From: Hysterangium stoloniferum
Lineage: Eukaryota > Basidiomycota > Agaricomycetes > Hysterangiales > Hysterangiaceae
DNA length: 64,000 bases
Direction of reading: 5' to 3'
NCBI GenBank assembly: GCA_015178975.1
Contig: WHVD01000052.1
Location: forward strand, 124,001-188,000
Below the pieces are notes generated by a model that had not been told where the DNA came from, ran no database searches, and saw nothing but the letters and a program-made list of their open reading frames with translations. Within the stretch, counting starts at the first letter, position 1; each line of letters begins with the position of its first letter. Shown here one piece after another: positions 35,312-45,958 of the stretch. A program made the position numbers and the translations under genes.

Positions 35312-35542
35312 TGTCAGGGGACAACCTTAAGTTCCTCAAATTCACTTTTGACTTGTCAGAGTCTAGTCTCATAAGTCCAGGGTAAAGGTACCTTGTTTTT
35401 ATCACATTTTCAAACTCCACTACACTTTAGTTAGTCACACGCTAGCCAAGGGTTCCTTAGACTTTTCTCTTTGGATTCCCTCTGCTAGTGCCCCAACTCT
35501 GTCTTAGTGCGAGTCAGTGCGGTCTAGAGAGTCGCCCTTACA
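35312..35542 (+). repeat. 5' LTR of Gypsy element
   Basis: 231 bp, starts TGTCAGGGG, ends CTTACA. Differs from the 3' LTR by A versus G within ctccRctac, a CpG-site transition. Confidence 0.95.
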
Positions 35543-35724
35543 GAAGAAAAGTCTCACCTCAAGTGACCGGAACTACTGCCGCTATTCTTCGAACTACACT
35601 TAACATCACGAGTTGAGATACCTCCTCAGATCAAAACGAAAAATCGAGTTTGCATATTTCAAGTTTTGCGTATTTCGAGTTTTGCGTATTCGAGTTTGCG
35701 TGCGGCCCCCTCACCTTGACTATC

Positions 35725-36873
35725 ATGTCGGCTTCTATGACCGATCCGCATCAGGTGTTAGAACAACACAGTAATGATATTCGAGAGCTCCAAGCTTCCA
35801 AGAAACAAAATATGGATTTGCTGCAGCAGATCCTTCAGCAACTCACCCTGCAATCACAACCACCGTCAACTCCTCCACAAGTGCCAACGCTACTTACGTT
35901 GATTCCTCCCATCGTTTCGAAAAACTCAGGTCCGAAAATTCCACTTCCAAATGTGTATGATGGCGATCGATCCAGTGGTTGAACTTTCTACAATTCGTGC
36001 CTGTTGTACATCAGTATGAAAGAAACGAAATTTCAGACGGATGAGACCAAGGTACAGTGGGTGGTTTCATTTATGAAGACCGATCGAGCCACCCTTTTTG
36101 CAAATCGGCTCATGAAATCGTGGAGTCAAGGAGATTCGGTGTATTCATGGGAAACGTTTGTGTGGACTTTCGAACACAAGTTTTTCCCGGCTGACGAGGC
36201 AGTGATGGCACATATCAAGTTGAAAGGGACGACTTACCATCAAGGCCGCCGAACGGTCGATGAGTACACGGACAAGTTTCGAGAACTCGTTGACCTCGCA
36301 GGTTACAAGGATCCGCTGGCCATCGTCATGAAATATCGACACGGCCTGTTTCCAAGCATCCAAACTCAGGTCACAACGATGGAAAATCGCCCTAAGGACG
36401 ACAACGAACAGGGCTGGTACGATGCCGCCTCTTGTTTCGACCGAAATTGAAATGCAAACGAGATTTTTCGTTCGGCAGGCGCTACGACACGACCGATCGT
36501 GCTGAAGCCCCCAATGATTTCACGCGTCGTTCCCCCACATCTCCCACATCTTCCACATTCTACACCGACACTACCTTCATCTAAACCGGTTGACGCGATG
36601 GATGTCGATGCAACCAAAGGCCATGGCCTCCCTTCGACCCTCTGTTTTGAATGTCGCCAGCCAGGTCATTTTAGCCGAGATTGCCCTCAGAAGCTACAAA
36701 GGATCCGCTCGTTACTTACCAGCCTTGATGACGAAGGACAGGACATGGCCATGGACATCCTCCTTGCTGAAGCTGATATTCGAACTGCTTGTAGCAGAGT
36801 GGCAGAATCTGATGATTCCCCTCGGGAGGCTGATCTGCAGTCAGTTCCGGGTTTTCCCAACTGCAGCGAGTGA
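35725..36873 (+). pseudogene. Gypsy gag with two in-frame stops
   Basis: The ATG at 35725 opens a gag frame: a coiled coil (EQHSNDIRELQASKKQNMDLL), a capsid domain (KVQWVVSFMK, WETFVWTFEHKFFPADE, TYHQGRRTVDEYTDKFREL) and a CCHC knuckle CFECRQPGHFSRDC, ending at TGA 36871. TGA codons interrupt at 35980 (just before TFYNSCLLY) and 36448 (before NANEIFR). The rest of the frame is well kept, so the stops look recent. The pol frame begins at once, overlapping by GTGA in the -1 frame, suggesting frameshifting or reinitiation. Confidence 0.9.
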
Positions 36874-39800
36874 AGGGTATGCCCTCACTGCCACTTTCAA
36901 ATAGATTCAGTGTTCTTTCAGTTGATGATGTATGTACAGTTAATACATCTGGAGTTAAATCTCTACTGAGTGAGGACACTGAGAATCAAGTCATACCTGA
37001 CCCACCCAAATCCTCTTCAATCCACTCACACCGTCGGAGACCTGTTTGGGAGCGTCGTCTTCCAAAATCTTTCATTATTGCCTCAACTGATACTGGCCTC
37101 CTCCGATCAACTCGTGCATTGGTTGATTGTGGTGCCACTGGCCTATTCATTGATCAAGACTATGTGCATGAAAATGGGATTGCTACACAATCACTCATTT
37201 ACCCGATCCGTGTATACAATGTTGATGGAACATCCAATGAAGCAGGTTCAATCACTGAGGTTGTTGAATTGGTCCTCCGCTACAAGGATCACTCAGAGAA
37301 GGCATTGTTTGCAGTCACCAAGCTTGGAAAGGAATCCCTTCTGCTTGGATATACCTGGCTAAGGGATCACAACCCTGAGATCAATTGGCAGACACAAGAA
37401 GTCAAGATGACCCGTTGCACCCCACATTGCAGGGAATGTAAAATTTCAACCCTTCGGGCACGTGAAGAGATCAGATGTTTACAAGCTTGCAGATATGCCC
37501 CAGCCCCAGTCTTCACATCTGAGGAAATGGAAGAGCCAATTCCTGACTTGCTACCTGATCCATCTGAGGAGGGTGAAGACCAAACTGATGACTCAATGGA
37601 AGATGGAGATCGATTATTTGTCACAGTGTTGCACCCAGAACTGACTCCAAGTCAGATTCAAGCATCTGCTACAGTATCTCAGCGATTAGCAGAGGCTAGT
37701 GCAAGGTTCAACACACCAAGTCCAAAAGGTTTTTGAAATATTGTCCCTGAGTACCTCCACTCCTTTGAAGATGTGTTCTCCAAGGAGTCATTTGATTCAC
37801 TACCTGATCAAAAACCTTGGGACCATGCAATTGAACTAATTCCTGATGCAAAGTCAACCAACTGCAAGGTCTACCCCATGTCCCTCAATGAGCAAACAGA
37901 GCTAGATATCTTTCTTGCTGAAAACCTTGCAACTGGTCAGATACGCCCTTCCAAGTCACCCATGGCATCTCCCGTTTTCTTTATCAAGAAGAAGGATGGC
38001 TCCCTTCGACTTGTACAAGACTATCGCACACTGAATGCCCAAACCATAAAAAATCGATATCCACTCCCACTCATTTCAAAGCTGGTAAATCGATTAAAAG
38101 GAGCACAGTATTTCACAAAGCTTGATGTTAGATGGGGCTACAACAATGTTCGCATTAAGGATGGAGATGAGTGGAAGGCTGCTTTCCGAACAAATAGAGG
38201 GCTGTTTGAACCCTTGGTCATGTTTTTTGGTCTCACTAATAGTCCAGCAACCTTTCAGACTATGATGAACAACATCTTCCGGGATTTGATTGCTGAGGGA
38301 GTTGTCTGTGTCTACCTGGATGACATCCTCATCTTTACCAAGACACTTGAGGAACATCGGCGTGTCCTGTTACTGGTTCTTGAGCGTCTTCGTGAGTATA
38401 AGCTCTACCTCAAACCAGAGAAATGTGAGTTTGAAAAGACAAAGGTCAAATACCTTGGCCTAGTCATCTCTGAAAACCAAGCAGAGATGGACCCAATTAA
38501 GGTGTCAGGTGTGCGTGATTGGCCCACTCCTACCAGTCGGAAGGAGGTACAAGCCTTCCTTGGATTTACCAACTTCTACAGGCGATTCATAGCAGATTTC
38601 TCCCACCATGCGTGACCACTGTTTGACCTCACAAAAAAGGAAACAACTTGGAGGTGGACTGTGGCTGAGGACAATGCTTTCCTTCTCCTCAAGGATCTGG
38701 TTACAAATGCACCAATCCTGACAATGCCTGATGATTCAAAACCTTTTCGAGTTGAAGCTGACTCATCAGACTATGCCACTGGAGCAGTCCTCTCACAACA
38801 GCTGGATGATGGAAAGTGGCATCCTGTTGCCTTCTACTCAAAAAGCCTGTCAGCTGTTGAACGCAATTATGAGATCCATGACAAAGAAATGCTTGCAGTG
38901 ATTCGTGCCTTTGATGAATGGAGACATTTCCTAGAGGGTGCATGACACTCAGTTGAGGTATGGACTGACCAAAAAAACCTTGAGTACTTCATGTCTTCAA
39001 AATAGCTAAATCGAAGACAGGCTAGATGGTCCCTGTTCCTGGCACGTTTCGATTTCCAACTGCACCACTGGCCAGGACGCTCTATGGGCAAAACTGATGT
39101 GCTCTCTCGTCGGCCTGACCATGGTTCTGGTGAAGGTGACAACTCGGATATCACCCTACTTAAACCAGAGTTTTTTGCAATTCGAGCTATGGAGGGTGTG
39201 TCAATACATGGGCCAGAACGTGAATTCCTCACTGCTATTCGCCAAGGAAATGAGAAGGGTGAGCAGGAGGAAGCAGTGATCAAGGCAGTGAAGGAACTCC
39301 GAAAATCTGGTGGCCGATCTATCAGATTAATAGAATGGTCAGAAGAGGATGGACTGGTGTTGTATCGGGGTAAGATATATGTACCAACAGACCCAGAACT
39401 GAGGTGTAGGATTGTGGAACAGCACCATGACTCTCGGGTTGCTGACCATGCAGGACGATAGAAAACTTTAGAGCTAGTGAGTCGCAATTTCTGGTGGCCA
39501 GGCATGTCGCGATACATAGGGCAGTATGTCAAGACATGTGACACATGTACGCGCACCAAGTTCCAGCATCGGATGCCAATTGGTGAATTACACCCAAACA
39601 CCACACCAGAAGCTCGATCGGATACAACCAGTGTTGACTTCATAGTGGACCTACCTGAATCCCAAGGGTATGATTCGGTCATGGTAATTGTAGATCTCAT
39701 GACAAAGCGTGGACACTTCCTCCCCACACATAAGACCGTTGACTCTATTGGTGCAGCTCAGATCTTTTTCAAGGATGTATGGAAGCATCATGGACTTCCA

Positions 39801-41405
39801 CAGCGAGTTATCTCAGATCGTGGATCACAGTTTGCAAGCCATTTCACTTGGGAACTATACCGACTCCTTGGGATTCAACCAGCCTATTCCACAGCATACC
39901 ACCCTCAGACTGATGGGCAGACTGAACGAGTCAACCAAGAGCTTGAGACATATCTGAGGATATTTGTAAATCAGCGCCAATCAGACTGGGTTGACCTTCT
40001 CCCACTTGCAGAATTCCAGTACAACAACCATATCCATGCATCTACACAACAGACACCATTCATGCTAGACTGTGGACGTCATCCACGAATGGGCTTTGAA
40101 CCAGACCTTCGGTCCAACAAGGTGGAATCAGCAAATGATTTTCGAGATCGGATGGCTGACACTCTTGAAGAGGCAAAAGCAGCACTGGCTAAAGCAAAGG
40201 ATGAGATGACAAAATACTACAATCGTCAGAGAACCCCAGCACCAAGCTTCAAGACAGGAGACCAAGTTTTCCTGGATGCCAGCGATATTCAAATGGCCCA
40301 ACCATCAAAGAAACTGTCACACCTTCAACTAGGGCCATTCAAGGTACTTGAACAGGTCTCACCAATTGCCTATAGGGAGGGTGTTTATAATTACTATAAT
40401 CTCAAATATTTACTAATAAAAGTCTTATTTTTACAAAACTCCATCTTTAAATAGTGATATCTATTCTGAAACAATTATATCATCAAAAAACAACCATCAG
40501 AAATAGTTCTCCATATTACATCTTATACAACCCATAGTTATTTAACAAATTCTATTGTATATAATTTCCTTCCTTCTACAGATGTCTACTAATACTTTTA
40601 TTAGTACTTTGTCTTTTAAAAGCTGTAATGTAGTTATTTCCTAGTAAAATATATGAGATGTCATTGGAAATTTTTCATCCTATGGCCTTCTTTATTAAGT
40701 GAAATTACCTATATATTCTGGGTATGTTGAATCAAGTAGAAATCTGTTCAGATTGACAGATCCATTCCGAAGTAATACATATGTATTTAGAGGTGCCAAT
40801 GATATACATATGCATGGAATGGACTATCTAAAGGTATCTACTTTTTAAAAGTATTAGTGTTTCAAACTACTAATTTTTTTTATTGTCTACTCGTGTCCAG
40901 AAAGATTCTTTAGTTTGTAATGTATGAGAGAGTTTAAAACTTTTTGAAAGTTTTAAAAACCAAATTATGTTTGAATCACATCCCAGATGTTTAAATGACC
41001 TTTAGAGTATATTAGAATTTGGTATACTTAATAGTTTTCAGATATCCTCCTAGGTTGGAACTGCCCAAGTCAATGAATAGACTGCACCCAGTCTTTAATG
41101 TGGTGAAACTGACACCAAAAATTGAGGATCCAATCATTGGCCGCCATTCTAAGCCACCACCAGATCCAATAGTAGTGGAAGGAGAGGTGGAGCATGAGGT
41201 TGAGAAGGTGTTGGATAGTAGATGGAGGTATGAGCGGATTGAATACCTCATAAAATGGCAAGGTTTTGGTGTGGAACATAATAGTTGGGAACCAGGACAT
41301 AGGGTATTTGCCCCTGCCTTGACAGCAGATTTCCACACACAACATCCAGAGGCAGTAACAATTCAGGCCCTATTCAAGGATCAAGGCAACCTCAGAACAC
41401 CATAG
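36870..41405 (+). pseudogene. Gypsy pol (PR-RT-RH-IN-chromodomain) with stops and an insertion
   Basis: One continuous frame holds the protease (ALVDCGATGLFID), RT ([24 protein letters not shown] with an intact [21 protein letters not shown]), RNase H (FRVEADSSDYATGAVLSQQ, NYEIHDKEMLAVI), integrase (NFWWPGMSRYI, CDTCTRTK, TSVDFIVDLP, VISDRGSQFASHFTWEL, YHPQTDGQTERVNQ) and, beyond the insertion, PVFNVVKLTP and a chromodomain (IEYLIKWQGFGVEHNSWEP). Stops lie at 37734, 38613, 38943, 39003 and 39459. A 676-bp repeat splits the frame after VSPIAY. Catalytic residues are kept, so the stops are the main defect. Confidence 0.93.
40375..41050 (+). mobile_element. MITE-like element with TA target duplication
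   Basis: Removing this 676-bp AT-rich sequence restores the pol codons across the TA (VSPIAYRLELP). TA flanks it on both sides (40373-40374, 41051-41052). Its ends are weak inverted repeats: ggagggtgttta at the left and, complemented at the right, ggaggatatctg. It encodes nothing recognisable. A truncated copy is at 3546-4077. TA duplication suggests Tc1/mariner-type mobilisation. Confidence 0.75.
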
Positions 41406-41502
41406 CACAAGTAAACCAGATTCCAGGGTTTCAAGAGGTTAAGCCTGGACTTTATTGGCAGTGACAGTATGTCAGGATGCCATACCTTAAAAGGGGGGGT
41501 GA

Positions 41503-41733
41503 TGTCAGGGGACAACCTTAAGTTCCTCAAATTCACTTTTGACTTGTCAGAGTCTAGTCTCATAAGTCCAGGGTAAAGGTACCTTGTTTTTATCACATTT
41601 TCAAACTCCGCTACACTTTAGTTAGTCACACGCTAGCCAAGGGTTCCTTAGACTTTTCTCTTTGGATTCCCTCTGCTAGTGCCCCAACTCTGTCTTAGTG
41701 CGAGTCAGTGCGGTCTAGAGAGTCGCCCTTACA
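41503..41733 (+). repeat. 3' LTR of Gypsy element
   Basis: 231 bp, preceded by a purine tract at about 41488-41502 and followed by the GTGCT target duplication. Confidence 0.95.
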
Positions 41734-41738
41734 GTGCT

Positions 41739-42287
41739 ATCTCCAGCGTCATTTGGCACATCCTCCAGAAGATCCCGCAGAGTTGTTGGTGCAAGACGAG
41801 GATTATCCAAGCATGGATTGAAAAAGCATGTGAAAGTGGCTCAGATGATCAGTGGAGTGGCAGGTGATCTCGATCCCAGGGTTGTGCATTGTTAGCACAG
41901 CAGATGCCCTATCAGAAAGAGAAGAGAGTCAAGATGGAGAGATGATGAACATCTGGAGGCCAAAGTATTTTGAATGCGCTGCCTTTGACTGTAACCCAAA
42001 GTCCAGCGGTTTGGGGATGACACTATCTCCCATCGGACTCCTTGCAAGTGTGGCAGCGGTGAGGAGTGGGGGGTATAGAGGAAGGGTAGCAGAAGGGGGC
42101 AGCAATGGTGAGACGAGAGCACACTAACTGAGATTAATTAATTGTGAAACTGAGGTCACGTGGGTGGTTCGCGCATCACACGGTGTGCACCGGGTTTCTG
42201 GTTGGTAGGCCGGTCAGGCTGATTCACATCCTGCCACGCCAGGGGTCTGGTGGGTCCTGGGCATCTACACATAAATCTGGTGAAGTG
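41739..42287. other. Pre-insertion flank, no gene recognised
   Basis: This was joined to 35306 before the Gypsy insertion. An open frame (about 41740-42120) carries no motif I recognise and may be an older relic. Confidence 0.4.
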
Positions 42288-42777
42288 AGATATGATACTT
42301 TGTAATTGCCATATATATATAGGGCAAGTTATTCCCATACTCAGAATTTCTTATTTCCTGCTACATATTTAACATTTGAACCTCCATGAAAGAATCAGCT
42401 CCCCTGCCACAATTGGTCATTTTTTTAGTTTGAAACTTGGGGAGAATAATATGATATATGATATATAAAATTATAAAAAAGAATAAATGTTTATACAGCA
42501 CGGAATGTAGGGAACAGCCACACCTTCACTAATGCAGCATATAAGTGTGGCCATTCCCTACATTCCATGCCGTGTAAGCATCCAGTCTTGTTTAGGCTTT
42601 TGTAATTATATATCATATTATTCTCCTGAGTTTCAAACCAAAAAAGTGTGCAATTGTGGTGAGTAAGCTGATTCTTCCATGGAGGTCCAAATGTTAAATA
42701 ACAGGAAATAAGAAATTCTGAGTATAGGAATAACTTGCCCAATATACCTATATGGTGAATACAAAGTGTCATATCTT
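42288..42777. repeat. Large fold-back (inverted repeat) element
   Basis: The left arm 42288-42528 (gatatgatactttgtaatt .. acggaatgtagggaacagcc) is mirrored by 42540-42777 (ggccattccctacattcc .. gaatacaaagtgtcatatc) with mismatches and small indels, separated by only about 15-20 bases. The single-stranded form would make a hairpin of more than 200 bp. There is no coding capacity. Fold-back/MITE elements look like this; no certain target duplication was seen. Confidence 0.85.
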
Positions 42778-43205
42778 GCTTCCTCCCCATCATGGAGTTA
42801 CATGACAATTTATTTTTGGGACCCAAAATGTTTTTTATTGATTTTTGAACCAGGCAGAGATGTATCATGTGGAATATTTAAATAGCCTCAATTTTGATGG
42901 AATTTCACCAAGTTGACTTGAAATGAAGAGAGGGGTACCTTTCTTTGATGCTACTATGGAACATAGATCCACAGAGGGGACTTTTCAATGGGACAAGATT
43001 GTAACTGATCAAAATGGAAAATATTTTACTTCAAGTGTGGATCCTAAATGGACCATGTATTGGGCAACTAGCATTTATTTCAAGGATCAAAATCATTACA
43101 AATGATAATCCTTACTGATATGTTTGGGCTGATTATTCAAAATTTCTTCATCTATTATTTCCTCCATGGATGGTAGATTGAGCTGTCATGAATTCTCTCC
43201 TTCTG
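42778..43205. other. Dispersed repeat and unassigned sequence
   Basis: 42780-42855 matches 29217-29295. A short open frame 42923-43105 (plus) has no motif. Confidence 0.45.
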
Positions 43206-43779
43206 TCAGGCCTTTCTGATAGTTCTGGAATAAGTTCCGACACGGCACTTAACAGATCAACACTTAGCTCAATTAGCTGGAGGGCTAAATTACTAAGAGT
43301 TATGAGATAAATGGTCACAGCTTTCTGAAGACACCTTTGAGGATATTAGAACAGGAGTAATAGGGCTGGGAACTAGAAGGGGGTAATCTAAGTCAATTTT
43401 TGAGCTGAGGAAACTGTAGCATACATGAAAGAACTTTACACTACAGGGAGACAGATGATTGGAGGGCAGATCAGAGAGGTGAGAGTGATGATGGGTCAAA
43501 AGGAAGTGGAGGGAATGGGGATGTAAATGAGACTAAATACAACATAGCAAAGTATACTAAAAAGTGTGAGGTGGCAAATGGAATATATATGTGGAATGGT
43601 GATAGGGGAGTGAGTTGAATGGAGATGGGATGGAAGGCTAAGCTGCTACAATACAATGAAACAAGTGTCAGGGGCACCACAGGCAGTGCTACCATGAGTG
43701 GGGGTACTGAGAGTAGGATGAAGGAGGGTTACGAGACTAAAACAGCTCATGGGAGTCTGAAATGATCGGGATTCTAACA
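43206..43779 (-). repeat. LTR relics, two families joined
   Basis: 43206-43256 is a fragment of the 44588-45129 LTR type (minus start, tgttaagtgccgtgtcgg complemented). 43257-43779 aligns with 24905-25435 and ends attctaaca at 43779. No duplication was seen at the ends. Confidence 0.6.
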
Positions 43780-43935
43780 TAGATTCCAGTTTATGCACAC
43801 TTGATAGTGAGTAGTATAACTTGTTCAAAAGGTAGTATTAGGCCTCACAACTCAGGTGATGTTTAGATACAATACATAGTGTTAATTTCATCAGCTTATA
43901 TGCAAATATAGAGAGAACTGAATGAAGGGGAACCA

Positions 43936-45277
43936 TGTTAAGGTGCGTGCAGGGCTTAGCAGAGGGTTTCTGGAGAAATCCGCAGGTATTCCAGTAGGAC
44001 TCAGCTTCAGCTTATAGGCTGCACCCTCATGAGATCATGGTGTCCAATTTCAGGCAGGCAGCTGGGAATCCTGGGGAGTCCGGGAGTATTTGGTGGGTTG
44101 AGAGGTCACAGGGTCAATTGTGGGAATCCCATGGAGGTCAAGGGGTCAGGTGGCAATGGGTCGGAGGTTGAGCATTTAGATAGGTCAGAGCCCATGGGCT
44201 CCAGTGAGGTAAATAGCAGTGTGTTTCAAAGAGAGGAATAGAGTGGAAAATGTACTGAGATTACTGGGGGATCTAAGCTGATTTTCTGATTGGATTGTAT
44301 GTACAACATCTGCCAGACTATATAGACTGTGGAATGTATGTTATACCAAATCCAGTAATAATGAGATTCTAAACAAGTAATCATGAAACAAGGTGAGTAA
44401 ACACCAAACTAGGTATTAGGAACAGAACAGAATGGAGGTGGAGTCCAAAACATGACAGGTCATTTGACCATAACAGGAATGGGGCTCAGTTAGAGAGCTG
44501 ATGGGTTTTCTGAGCAGAGTCTGGTGACTGATGCATGGGACAGGGTCAGAGATAGACAGGTACAATGTGTGTGGGTCCCAGTGGGGTTGTTACAACCCAT
44601 TCCTGGATGTTTCAATATCCGACTTCCAACTTCTGACTACAGAACATCATAGTTACATATCCTCCATATTCTTCCCTTGTTCTGCATTTGGTAATTTGTC
44701 AGTTGACAAGTATTCACTCATTTGTTTATTATATTCCCATTTCGGAATATTGTCTCCCCAATTCGTCTTATTGTATTCCCATTTCAGAATACTTCTGTTT
44801 CCATCTTATTGTGGCCTTAGTTTGAAGTACAATAATGAGAAGACTTATATTAGTTTCTGCAAATTTGTACTTTACTTTAGATCTGATATCGACTTAGTTT
44901 CTTATTCCCTCTTCCATCTTTCTGTATGCTCGATATTCGGAACTCTTCAGAACTCTGAATATCCGTATCTTCCAGTATAAGTCTCACCTTTGAAATTAAG
45001 GACTTCTGAGCATTTGTGTAGAGGTGCAGCACATAAGCTGAAGCCGACATCCTGACCCTATCTGATAGTTCCTGACTTTCTGGTGACTTTCCGATAGTTC
45101 CAGAATAAGTTCCGACATGGCACTTAACAGGGGTCCAGTGACTGATGTGTGAGTTGGGCATAGACAGGCTTGATGTCCGGGTCCTGGTGGGTTTTCTGGT
45201 TTAGCTGTAACTTGATATAGCAAGTCAGGTGTATGTAGGATGGGGTCCAGAGCCCAGCAGGTTTTCTGGTCCTAACA
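43936..45277 (-). repeat. Outer solo LTR, interrupted by a second solo LTR
   Basis: On the minus strand it starts TGTTAGGACCAGAAAACC (45277) and ends GCACCTTAACA (43936). Flanks aacca and aaaca agree at four of five positions. Without the insert it is about 795 bp. Related copies lie at 23160-23556 and 26020-26975. It carries the shared core tcagcttcagcttataggctg at 44001-44021. Confidence 0.75.
44588..45129 (-). repeat. Inner solo LTR (542 bp) nested in another LTR
   Basis: Minus strand start TGTTAAGTGCCATG, end GGTTGTAACA. The perfect target duplication GGGGT flanks it (44583-44587, 45130-45134). It has the shared core at 45025-45045. It contains a repeated motif (atttcggaatattg/atttcagaatact) near 44740-44790. 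Confidence 0.9.
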
Positions 45278-45781
45278 AAACATTGCAATGATATTTCACT
45301 GAATATTAAATAGCCTGTCATAAGGCCAAATATATACATATATAATATAGATCCATACAATATCATACACATAGCATGTTATTATGTCTTAATTGCCACT
45401 CATTCTGGAGATATGGCACAATTTGTCTGTGGCAGGATTTTTTTTAAATTCTGAACTCTGCCTTACATACTCAGAACAGCTGTAATAATGAAATCATATA
45501 TGACATCAAATTGAGACAAGCTGAAGATCTGTTGAGGATTGTTGAATAATGTTGAATGTCAATCATGTCAAAGTTGTATGTCTTTGTGACAGTTTGTGAC
45601 AGTCGTGACACTTTTTGACCCATAAGTCACTCCCTTGTGTGATGTGACCTTCTGCACCCATATCACTACAGATGGAACAGTTACTACAAGCTCAAAATTT
45701 CCTGATAGCCATCACAAAATATGATCTAAAGTTCCCCTTCCCATGATCAAGAATGCAACTGGTGTCTGATTGATGCTTTTG
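45278..45781. other. Intergenic with dispersed repeats
   Basis: 45410-45480 resembles 29270-29335, and 45485-45640 resembles 33940-34110. No gene seen. Confidence 0.5.
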
Positions 45782-45901
45782 TGTTAGATTACGTTGTATT
45801 GCAAGCCATTGATGCGTTTTACGCTCGGCTATTTCGTACTTTACAGTAGCTTAGTCATTGTACATAAACCTTGTCCGTTTTCCTTACGCTGTCATCGAAC
45901 A
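45782..45901 (+). repeat. 5' LTR of gag-only Copia element
   Basis: 120 bp, identical to the 3' LTR by eye. Confidence 0.95.
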
Positions 45902-45958
45902 GGTTATGGGCCCCGCCCCGTTGCTTTAAAAGTCACACTAATACTATCTCATCATCTT

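Larger units (their letters stand above)
35312..41733 (+). mobile_element. Full-length chromodomain Ty3/Gypsy retrotransposon
   Basis: 231-bp LTRs lie at 35312-35542 and 41503-41733 and begin TGTCAGGGG, ending CTTACA. They differ at one base by eye. The target duplication GTGCT is perfect (35307-35311 and 41734-41738). A purine tract (aaaagggggggtga) precedes the 3' LTR. Gag, protease, RT, RNase H, integrase and a chromodomain follow in order. A 676-bp MITE-like repeat is inserted at 40375-41050. In-frame stops occur at 35980, 36448, 37734, 38613, 38943, 39003 and 39459, despite the near-identical LTRs. Confidence 0.95.

Noticed and set aside
42923..43105. 60-codon open frame between repeats
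   Set aside because: No recognised domain; surrounded by repeat debris.
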